A stretch of 11,472 nt of DNA from an uncultured Porphyromonadaceae bacterium (lineage in GTDB: Bacteria > Bacteroidota > Bacteroidia > Bacteroidales > Muribaculaceae): NCBI GenBank assembly GCA_947177605.1, contig CAMWUX010000016.1:1-11472 (forward strand), in the 5' to 3' direction. The position numbers were made by a program, and so were the translations under genes. The notes below the pieces were generated by a model. That model was not told the DNA's origin and ran no database searches. It saw nothing but the letters and a program-made list of their open reading frames with translations. Shown here one piece after another: positions 1-5,339 of the stretch (its first letter is position 1; every line of letters begins with the position of its first letter).

Positions 1-215
1 TCGGCGTTTTTTTTTTTAATTATAAGGGGTATAGCGTGATCTACACTGCGTATGTCGCTGACCATCCGGCGAAAGCTGTCGGGCGTGGTATGAGCCGAAT
101 TGATACGCACACCCCGCATACCGGCGTCGCGCATACGCTCCACCATAGCAGGGGTGCAACGATCGGGTGTAAGCGTTGCCATCACACGCGTCGTACTATC
201 GGGGAGCGCCATCAT
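1..215 (-). CDS. pyk: Pyruvate kinase, N-terminal fragment (runs off left edge)
   Basis: Only the first 71 codons are in the window. Pyruvate kinase converts phosphoenolpyruvate and ADP to pyruvate and ATP in the cytoplasm, the last step of glycolysis. The translated start carries the family's N-terminal pattern: TRVMATLTPDRCTP (residues 8-21) matches the 'TKIVATIGP' strand and following helix, and DAGMRGVRINSAH (30-42) matches 'DAGMNVxRxNxxH', with Arg37 and Asn39 at the substrate and K+ sites. Two in-frame ATGs (215 and 212) overlap the aroQ stop codon as ATGATG, so translation is probably coupled to aroQ. After AIPLII (61-66) the frame reads KKKNA from an 11-base A run on this strand, where the family has the conserved DTKGPE segment. 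The last codons are therefore suspect. The family call is firm; the integrity of the left end is not. Confidence 0.82.
   Translation of the reverse strand, partial: MMALPDSTTRVMATLTPDRCTPAMVERMRDAGMRGVRINSAHTTPDSFRRMVSDIRSVDHAIPLIIKKKNA
7..17. repeat. 11-base T/A homopolymer inside pyk, near the window edge
   Basis: Eleven consecutive T on the plus strand (A on the coding strand of pyk), followed by only six more bases before the edge. It falls where pyruvate kinases encode the conserved DTKGPE loop. It may be a sequencing or assembly artefact at a contig end, or a true slippage-prone tract. Confidence 0.9.
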
Positions 216-637
216 ATCAGAGCCTCGATAGCGAGTCGGTAACTGTCCATTCCGAATCCGCAGATCGTACCGCGACACACGGGCGCTATCAGCGACTTAT
301 GGCGTATCGGCTCGCGAGCGGCCACATTGCTTATATGTACCTCTACCACAGGCACCGCCACCGCCTCGATAGCGTCGGCGATAGCGAGCGACGTATGGGT
401 GTAAGCGCCGGCGTTGAGCACTATGCCTGAATATGAATCGGTATCATATCCTATGCTTTGTATCAAGTCGATAAGTTCGCCTTCGTGATTGCTCTGGCTG
501 TACTCGATCTCAATATCGCGGTAGCAGTCGCGCAGAAATTCGAGATACTGCTCCATCGACTGATTGCCGTAGACACCGGGATTGCGCAAGCCGAGCAGAT
601 TGAGATTCGGACCGTTGAGTATCAGTATTTTCTTCAT
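212..637 (-). CDS. aroQ: Type II 3-dehydroquinate dehydratase
   Basis: Catalyses the reversible dehydration of 3-dehydroquinate to 3-dehydroshikimate, the third step of the shikimate pathway to aromatic amino acids and folate. It is a cytoplasmic enzyme that forms a dodecamer in the family. The 141 residues are full length. The N-terminus has the signature LNGPNLNLLGLR (7-18). The active-site lid carries Arg18 and Tyr23 (PGVYG). SQSNHEGELID lies at 47-57, LNAGAYTHTS (74-83) supplies Asn75 and His81, and VEVHISN (98-104) supplies the catalytic His101. Arg112 follows in REPIRHKS. All expected catalytic residues are present. The ATG at 637 fits the family start exactly. It lies 22 bp after the membrane-protein gene and overlaps pyk by 4 bases, so it sits inside an operon. 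No promoter or Shine-Dalgarno is visible just upstream. Confidence 0.96.
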   Translation of the reverse strand: MKKILILNGPNLNLLGLRNPGVYGNQSMEQYLEFLRDCYRDIEIEYSQSNHEGELIDLIQSIGYDTDSYSGIVLNAGAYTHTSLAIADAIEAVAVPVVEVHISNVAAREPIRHKSLIAPVCRGTICGFGMDSYRLAIEALI

Positions 638-659
638 TCTTCGGATGTATTATCGTGAA

Positions 660-935
660 TTATTCGAGTGGCATGAAGCAGAGAGTCCACATACACACGT
701 GAGCCATCCACATCAGCGCCACAAGCACCCATGCCAGTGTACGTCGCTGCGGATAGCACTGCCACGCCAGATAAGCGGCTACGACTACATATATAGGATA
801 GAACCATAGCCACATACGATACGGCGACTCCGGAGAGGCGGCACCGATAAGCATAGGCAACTGAAATACCGGAAGCGCGCTGAGAATCACCACCAGCAAA
901 AACCAGCGCGGCGCCGGAGGTGGTGTCGGCATCAT
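660..935 (-). CDS. Small three-helix membrane protein, unknown function
   Basis: I do not recognise a family. The 91-residue product has a short proline-rich start (PTPPPAPR, residues 3-10) and three likely membrane segments at about 11-31, 40-60 and 66-88. It is rich in Trp (seven) and has a Pro-Glu C-terminus. The linkers are short: SPESPYR between the first two helices and PQRRT between the last two. The positive-inside rule is ambiguous. The gene starts with ATGATG; its first ATG overlaps the epimerase stop codon by 4 bases, and it ends 22 bp before aroQ, so it is co-transcribed with both. A very strong Shine-Dalgarno (942-951) precedes it, unlike any other gene here. Neighbouring genes give no clear functional hint. 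That it is a real gene is supported by its hydrophobic composition, tight packing and ribosome-binding site. Confidence 0.75.
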   Translation of the reverse strand: MMPTPPPAPRWFLLVVILSALPVFQLPMLIGAASPESPYRMWLWFYPIYVVVAAYLAWQCYPQRRTLAWVLVALMWMAHVCMWTLCFMPLE

Positions 936-1978
936 TTCGAGCCTCCTTTCTTGGCGTCCTTATAAGCTTTCACCGTAAGGTCGACTCCCCTTTCGAGAGG
1001 ATACTCCACGCGGAAGCCGAAATCCTGACGGGCACGGGTGACATCGCAATTCCAGTTGCGCTGCTTCATTATTTTATACTTATCGCGGTTGAGCGTCGAC
1101 GGCTTTCCGCGCAGCAGTCCGATCTTTTCAGCCACCACTGAGGCTGCATAGGCCATCCACATCGGCAGCTTAAGGGGCAACACCCACTTCACACCAAGCG
1201 CCTTGGCCACCATACGGCGAAATTCTTTCTGGCTGTATGCCCGATCCTCCGAGATGATATACTTGCGCTTTATCGTGGTGTCGGTGGCGAGAGCGTCGAA
1301 CATAGCATTGACCAGATCGGTCACATATATGAACGTGAGCATCTGTCTCCGCATACCTACTCCGAAATCCACGTGGGAATCAATGCTTTTAATCATCATC
1401 AGATAGTCCTGCTCGCAGGGGCCGTACACACCAGTAGGGCGGAAGATGGTCCAATTGAGTTCGGGGCGCGACTCAAGGAATGTCTCCGCTTTGATCTTCG
1501 ATACACCGTAGCGGGTATTGGGCGACGGTATCGTGAGGTCGGTGAGAGGTTCGTATCCCTTCTCGTCGCCGGGACCGAGTGCGCTCAGACTGCTCATATA
1601 GAGGAAGCGCTCCGGAGTGCGTCCGGCAGCTTCAAGAGCCTCCACGAAGTCGCGCAGGTAGATGTAGTTGATGCGATTGAAGTCGGTGAAGTTAAGGCAC
1701 TTCGTAGCTCCGAGATTGTATATCACCCAATCCCAGCGTTCCCCTTCCGGAAGAGCCTCTGCAAGGGATTTGCGCATCGACTCGGGTGAATCGTAGTCGA
1801 GCACGACGAAGTGAAGTCGCGGATCTCCGAGGCGTCGGCGCGATGTCGTGGCTCTTACCGCCACCCATGTATCAAAACCGCGCTCAAGCGCCTGAGCTAC
1901 TATATGGCCGCCGATGAAGCCGCCGCCGCCCACTATGAGCACGCGGGGTTGTGTCTGTGGTAAATTATTGCTTGGCAT
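932..1978 (-). CDS. NAD(P)-dependent epimerase/dehydratase (extended SDR family)
   Basis: An extended short-chain dehydrogenase/reductase of 348 residues, probably cytoplasmic. The Rossmann dinucleotide-binding motif is VGGGGFIGG (16-24, GxxGxxG). YNLGATK (87-93) lines the cofactor site. MSSLSALG (128-135) carries the catalytic Ser region, and YGVSK (157-161) holds the catalytic Tyr157 and Lys161. FRPTGVYGP (179-187) is the usual substrate-side loop. The C-terminal half resembles the sterol/dihydroflavonol reductase branch more than sugar-nucleotide epimerases, but the substrate cannot be named. The frame stays open for 62 more codons upstream, but those lie antisense to trmB and upstream of the promoter. 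The ATG at 1978 puts the Rossmann motif the usual 12-16 residues in, with no later Met before it. It heads the operon leading to aroQ and pyk. A -7 box ends only 4 bases before the ATG, so the mRNA may be leaderless. Confidence 0.9.
   Translation of the reverse strand: MPSNNLPQTQPRVLIVGGGGFIGGHIVAQALERGFDTWVAVRATTSRRRLGDPRLHFVVLDYDSPESMRKSLAEALPEGERWDWVIYNLGATKCLNFTDFNRINYIYLRDFVEALEAAGRTPERFLYMSSLSALGPGDEKGYEPLTDLTIPSPNTRYGVSKIKAETFLESRPELNWTIFRPTGVYGPCEQDYLMMIKSIDSHVDFGVGMRRQMLTFIYVTDLVNAMFDALATDTTIKRKYIISEDRAYSQKEFRRMVAKALGVKWVLPLKLPMWMAYAASVVAEKIGLLRGKPSTLNRDKYKIMKQRNWNCDVTRARQDFGFRVEYPLERGVDLTVKAYKDAKKGGSK
942..951 (-). promoter_or_regulatory. Strong Shine-Dalgarno for the 91-residue membrane protein
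   Basis: The minus strand reads AGAAAGGAGG, a perfect 10-base complement to the usual 3' end of 16S rRNA (CCUCCUUUCU). It ends 6 bases before the first ATG at 935 and 9 before the second at 932. It lies inside the last codons of the epimerase (Lys-Lys-Gly-Gly), so part of the match may be a coding coincidence. No other start in the window has more than a weak purine stretch. Confidence 0.6.
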
Positions 1979-1982
1979 ATCG

Positions 1983-1990
1983 CAAAGGTA
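1983..1990 (-). promoter_or_regulatory. Bacteroidetes-type -7 box driving the epimerase-aroQ-pyk operon
   Basis: The minus strand reads TACCTTTG followed by C, matching the Bacteroidetes primary sigma-factor consensus TAnnTTTGY. The expected transcription start, about 5 bases after the box, falls on or next to the A of the epimerase ATG at 1978. I see no convincing -33 TTG at standard spacing. Assignment rests on consensus and position. Confidence 0.65.
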
Positions 1991-2012
1991 CACAAAAATT
2001 GCAATTTTTATG

Positions 2013-2020
2013 TATCTTTG
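2013..2020 (+). promoter_or_regulatory. Bacteroidetes-type -7 box driving the trmB operon
   Basis: TATCTTTG followed by C matches TAnnTTTGY. Transcription would begin near 2025, leaving a leader of about 26 bases before the trmB ATG at 2051. The leader is pyrimidine-rich and has no Shine-Dalgarno. A TTG is present 11 bases upstream (1999-2001), which is too close to be a standard -33 element. Confidence 0.65.
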
Positions 2021-2050
2021 CATTGATCTACCCCTCCAATCTATCCGACT

Positions 2051-2851
2051 ATGGGAAAAAACAAACTTCGTAAATTCGACGAAATGACCCGTATGGACTG
2101 CGTGATGCAATATCCGTGGGCCGTGCTGCAGAGTCAGGGCTTTCCACTTAAAGGCCACTGGCACAGCGACTATTTCAAAAACTCCAATCCCATAATCGTG
2201 GAACTCGGATGCGGCAAGGGTGAATATACCGTAGCTTTGGCCAAGGCCAACCCCGACGCCAATTTTATAGGCATCGACATCAAGGGCGCCCGTATGTGGT
2301 CGGGAGCTAAGGAGGCGCAGACACTCGGTCTTACCAACGTGGCTTTTCTACGCACGGATATCGAACTGCTCACCAACTTCTTCGCTCCCGGTGAGCTGGC
2401 CGAGATATGGATCACATTCCCCGACCCGCAGATGAAGAAGGTGCGCAAGCGCCTCACCTCCACCCGCTTCCTCTCCCTATACCGCGATGTATTGAGCCCC
2501 GGCGGATTGGTCAATCTCAAGACCGACAGCCCCTTCCTCTACACCTACACCGATCTGATGGCCCGGCACAACGGGCTGAATATCACCGATCAGTCGGCCG
2601 ATATCGACGCCACTCACCCCGGGCATCCGGTACTTTCGATCCGCACTCACTACGAAAAGCAGTGGCTCGCCCGCGGCCTTTCCTCAAAGTTCATATCTAT
2701 GGAAGCCCACTCGGGTGCCGAACACCTTGAGGAGCCCGACGAGGATATTCCCTACGACACATACCGCTCTTACTCACGCGGCTACATACAGATGCCCGAT
2801 CTGATGGCAGCTTCTGAAGAACAGAACTCAACAAATCCCACCAATCAATGA
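2051..2851 (+). CDS. trmB: tRNA (guanine-N7-)-methyltransferase TrmB
   Basis: Transfers a methyl group from S-adenosylmethionine to N7 of guanine 46 in the tRNA variable loop; cytoplasmic. The Rossmann-like methyltransferase fold begins with motif I ELGCGKG (51-57). GIDIKGARMW (74-83) contains the acidic residue contacting SAM, and Asp103 (RTD) follows. FPDPQMKKVRKR (123-134) is the family's hallmark loop with the key Asp125. LKTDS (156-160) and YEKQW (201-205) are the last conserved TrmB motifs. At 266 residues it is longer than many TrmBs because of an N-terminal segment (about 45 residues) and a polar tail (about 255-266). The ATG at 2051 gives MGKNKLRKF, a sensible basic start. It is first in the plus-strand operon, and its stop overlaps the next ATG by 4 bases. 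Confidence 0.96.
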   Translation: MGKNKLRKFDEMTRMDCVMQYPWAVLQSQGFPLKGHWHSDYFKNSNPIIVELGCGKGEYTVALAKANPDANFIGIDIKGARMWSGAKEAQTLGLTNVAFLRTDIELLTNFFAPGELAEIWITFPDPQMKKVRKRLTSTRFLSLYRDVLSPGGLVNLKTDSPFLYTYTDLMARHNGLNITDQSADIDATHPGHPVLSIRTHYEKQWLARGLSSKFISMEAHSGAEHLEEPDEDIPYDTYRSYSRGYIQMPDLMAASEEQNSTNPTNQ

Positions 2852-3450
2852 AAAGACTAATCATAGCGGCAGTGGCGCTCCTCACTGCCACCACCTCGCT
2901 TACCACCAATGCCCAGAGCATATCCGGAGCCAGCGACGAAGTAAATACCTACTACCGCCAGGCTCTCAAAAACGTCAATACAGCTATGTTTAATCTGGCC
3001 ATGTGCTACTACACCGGCAACGGAGTGCACAAGTCACTACCCGAAGCCTTCAAGTGGTGGGAGCGATCCGCTCAGCACAATCTTCCAGAAGGCCAGCACA
3101 ATACCGCACTATGCTACTACAATGGCGTAGGCACGGCAGTAGACTATCCTCTGGCCGTGAAATGGTGGAAACGCGCCGCCGAACAGAATCATGTGGAAGC
3201 GATGTATAATCTCGGCCTATGCTATGCCTCGGGCAACGGCGTGGATCAAGACTATGCCGAAGCCGTGAAATGGTATAAGAAAGCCGCCAAGAAAGGACTG
3301 GCAGCCGCCCAATATGAACTTGGCGTGTGCTACGGCAAGGGTATGGGTGTGGAGGAAAACCGCGACGAGGCCGTGAAGTGGCTGTCGCGTGCCGCAAATC
3401 AAGACTACCACCTTGCTATCGAACTGCTCACCAAACTACAATCCGAATAA
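2848..3450 (+). CDS. Secreted Sel1-repeat (TPR-like) protein
   Basis: A 200-residue protein of four Sel1-like repeats behind a probable Sec signal peptide. The basic start MKRL is followed by a hydrophobic stretch (about 4-20) and a likely cleavage after TNA (20-22). Each repeat is 36 residues (46-81, 82-117, 118-153, 154-189) and follows the pattern A..NLA.CYY.G.GV...(E/L)A.KWW.RAA. Sel1 repeats form paired helices stacked into a solenoid that binds proteins or peptides; the partner is unknown. One Cys recurs at the same place in every repeat (53, 89, 125, 161). Residues 27-45 may be a degenerate capping helix. It would act in the periplasm. The ATG overlaps the trmB stop (ATGA), so translation is probably coupled; mrp starts 9 bases after its stop. 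Confidence 0.92.
   Translation: MKRLIIAAVALLTATTSLTTNAQSISGASDEVNTYYRQALKNVNTAMFNLAMCYYTGNGVHKSLPEAFKWWERSAQHNLPEGQHNTALCYYNGVGTAVDYPLAVKWWKRAAEQNHVEAMYNLGLCYASGNGVDQDYAEAVKWYKKAAKKGLAAAQYELGVCYGKGMGVEENRDEAVKWLSRAANQDYHLAIELLTKLQSE
2983..3414 (+). repeat. Four in-frame Sel1 repeat units of 108 bp
   Basis: The units are 2983-3090, 3091-3198, 3199-3306 and 3307-3414, with no spacer and no length variation. Conservation is at the protein level (CYY, GxGV, KWW, RAA positions); the DNA has diverged, so this is an old array rather than a recent tandem duplication. Confidence 0.85.
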
Positions 3451-3459
3451 CACACCATT

Positions 3460-4557
3460 ATGGAAACGCTATATCCCAATCTCATACTCGAAGCTCTCGC
3501 CACTGTGCGCTATCCCGGCAACGGTAAAAATATCGTAGAGCTCGGAATGGTGGCCGACGATATCCGCATCGACGGCCATAAAGTAAGCTTTTCTCTCATC
3601 TTCCCAAAGAACCCCGACCCCTTCATGAAGTCGCTCATCAAGAGCGCCGAAGCCGTCATTCACACACGGATATCGCCCGAGGTGGAGGTGACGATCACCC
3701 CCTCGTTTCTCACTGCCGCACCGGAGCGTAAACCCGTTCTTCCCCAAGTGAAAAACATCATAGGCATATCCTCCGGCAAAGGTGGTGTGGGCAAAAGCAC
3801 CGTAGCATCAAACCTCGCCGTAGCTCTCGCACGCGAAGGCTATAAAGTAGGACTGCTCGATGCCGACATCTTCGGCCCGTCGGTACCTAAAATGTTCGGA
3901 ATCGAAGACGAGGACCTCTTCATGCACGAAGTCGACGGACGCCAACTCATCATTCCCGCAGAACGATATGGTGTGAAACTGCTCTCCATCGGCCTGCTCG
4001 TCGACAAAAACTCACCCGTACTATGGCGCGGATCCATGGCATCCAACGCTTTGCGTCAGCTCATAGAGGAGGCCGACTGGGGTGAACTCGACTACTTCCT
4101 CATAGATATGCCTCCCGGCACGAGCGACATCCATCTCACGCTGGTCCAGACACTTGCCATCACCGGTGTAGTGGTGGTATCCACCCCGCAGGAAGTAGCC
4201 TTGGCCGATGCACGCAAGGGTATAGCCATGTTCACGTCCGACAAGGTGAATGTGCCGGTGCTCGGTCTGGTAGAAAATATGGCTTGGTTCACACCCGAGG
4301 CTCATCCCGACGAACGCTACTATATCTTCGGCCGTGAAGGCGCCATACGTCTGGCCGACGAGATGGGCACAAGGATTCTGGCTCAGATACCCATCGTAGG
4401 CAGTATCTGCGATGGCGGCGATGGCGGTACGCCTATCGCTTTGGAGGACAACGCTGCCGGCTATGCATTCATGCATCTGGCTCACGAAGTGATCGATGCC
4501 GTGGAGCGACGCAACAATTTCCTGCCTCCTACGGTCAAGGTCAACGTAAAGAAGTGA
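3460..4557 (+). CDS. mrp: Mrp/ApbC-type P-loop ATPase (Fe-S carrier family)
   Basis: A 365-residue cytoplasmic ATPase of the Mrp/NBP35 family, whose studied members (ApbC, Ind1) carry and transfer iron-sulfur clusters. Residues 1-90 form the MIP18/DUF59-like domain. A deviant Walker A, SGKGGVGKST (105-114), with its signature Lys, opens the MinD/ParA-like domain. Walker A' is DADIFGPS (134-141), and IDMPPGTSD (215-223) is the Walker B/switch II region. The loop after ENMAWF (272-277) normally holds the CxxC pair that ligates a bridging cluster. Here it reads TPEAHPDERYYIFG and has no Cys. I believe Bacteroidetes homologues share this form, so it is a lineage variant rather than damage. The start at 3460 gives a full DUF59 domain. 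No Shine-Dalgarno. The radical SAM gene follows directly. Confidence 0.94.
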   Translation: METLYPNLILEALATVRYPGNGKNIVELGMVADDIRIDGHKVSFSLIFPKNPDPFMKSLIKSAEAVIHTRISPEVEVTITPSFLTAAPERKPVLPQVKNIIGISSGKGGVGKSTVASNLAVALAREGYKVGLLDADIFGPSVPKMFGIEDEDLFMHEVDGRQLIIPAERYGVKLLSIGLLVDKNSPVLWRGSMASNALRQLIEEADWGELDYFLIDMPPGTSDIHLTLVQTLAITGVVVVSTPQEVALADARKGIAMFTSDKVNVPVLGLVENMAWFTPEAHPDERYYIFGREGAIRLADEMGTRILAQIPIVGSICDGGDGGTPIALEDNAAGYAFMHLAHEVIDAVERRNNFLPPTVKVNVKK

Positions 4558-4559
4558 TA

Positions 4560-5339
4560 ATGCAGCGCGTACTCTTTCATGAAACCATATTCGGCCCGAT
4601 CCACTCCCGCAGGCTCGGCACTTCGCTCGGCGTGAACCTCACGCCCAACGACGGCAAGATATGCTCATTCGACTGCCTGTATTGTGAAGCGGGATTCAAC
4701 GCCCAGGGTCGCGGCACGACGGGAATGGCCGATCCTGACCAGGTGGTCAGACTGCTTGAGGAGAAGCTCAAAGCGATGAAGGAGGAGGGTACAACCCTCG
4801 ACACCATCACCTTCTCGGGTAACGGAGAACCAACACTACACCCTCACTTCGAGGAGATTATTGATTCAGTGATAGCCCTGCGCAACAAGTATTTCCCAGA
4901 AGCGAAGATCAGTGTGCTTTCCAATGCCACCGCCATAGGCAATCCCGCAGTGGCCCGCGCCCTGCGACGCGTAGACAATAACATTCTGAAACTCGACTCC
5001 GCCATCACCTCCACGATTCAGCTTGTTGACCGTCCGGTCAGCGCCGACTTCACAGCAGAAAAACTCATAGACCGGCTGGCGGAATTCGGGCAGGATTGCA
5101 TAATCCAGACCATGCTTCTGCGTGGCGAATACGAGGGTCAGCCCATCGACAATACCACTCCGGCGGAGACAGCGGCTCTTCTCGAAGCATACAAGCGGAT
5201 CAAACCACGAGAGGTGATGCTCTACTCCTTAGACCGCACTACTCCCCACCGCGAGCTACATAAAGTATCAGCCGAAGAAATCCAGCAGATAGCCCAAACC
5301 TTCCGCGAAGCCGGTATAAACGTAGCAGCATGTCAATAA
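4560..5339 (+). CDS. Radical SAM protein, COG0731-like
   Basis: A 259-residue radical SAM enzyme. The cluster motif CSFDCLYC (35-42, CxxxCxxC) binds a [4Fe-4S] centre that cleaves SAM to a 5'-deoxyadenosyl radical. SGNGEPT (86-92) is the glycine-rich SAM-binding strand. The lead-in FGPIHSRRLGTSLGVNLTP (11-29) and the late segment MLYSLDRTTPHRELHKVS resemble COG0731, the group containing the tRNA wyosine enzyme TYW1. Bacterial members lack an assigned reaction, so the substrate is open. I prefer the ATG at 4560, two bases after the mrp stop; a GTG at 4554 overlapping that stop would add two residues. The gene overlaps the next by 10 bases. Its place next to an Mrp ATPase and in the trmB operon hints at Fe-S supply and tRNA modification, but that is inference. 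Confidence 0.9.
   Translation: MQRVLFHETIFGPIHSRRLGTSLGVNLTPNDGKICSFDCLYCEAGFNAQGRGTTGMADPDQVVRLLEEKLKAMKEEGTTLDTITFSGNGEPTLHPHFEEIIDSVIALRNKYFPEAKISVLSNATAIGNPAVARALRRVDNNILKLDSAITSTIQLVDRPVSADFTAEKLIDRLAEFGQDCIIQTMLLRGEYEGQPIDNTTPAETAALLEAYKRIKPREVMLYSLDRTTPHRELHKVSAEEIQQIAQTFREAGINVAACQ

Larger units (their letters stand above)
1982..2021. repeat. 40-bp imperfect palindrome spanning two divergent promoters
   Basis: The two 20-base arms (1982-2001 and 2002-2021) are inverted repeats matching at 18 of 20 positions. The core AAAAATTGCAATTTTT (1994-2009) is a perfect 16-base palindrome. A TAnnTTTGC box lies at each outer end, one on each strand. This fits a symmetric bidirectional promoter; the AT-rich core could also be an operator for a dimeric regulator. 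A transcription terminator is unlikely because genes start, rather than end, on both sides. Confidence 0.85.

Noticed and set aside
36..430. Short plus-strand open frames over pyk and aroQ
   Set aside because: They are the opposite strand of two recognisable enzymes and have no family features.
1994..2009. Palindrome as an intrinsic terminator
   Set aside because: Both flanking genes start here rather than end, the stem is almost all A/T, and -7 promoter boxes occupy the arms.
1979..2164. 62-codon N-terminal extension of the epimerase
   Set aside because: It would run through the divergent promoter and antisense into trmB; the family start and Rossmann motif position fit the ATG at 1978.
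4021..4485. 154-codon open frame on the minus strand
   Set aside because: Antisense to the conserved ATPase domain of mrp; the mrp frame carries all family motifs.
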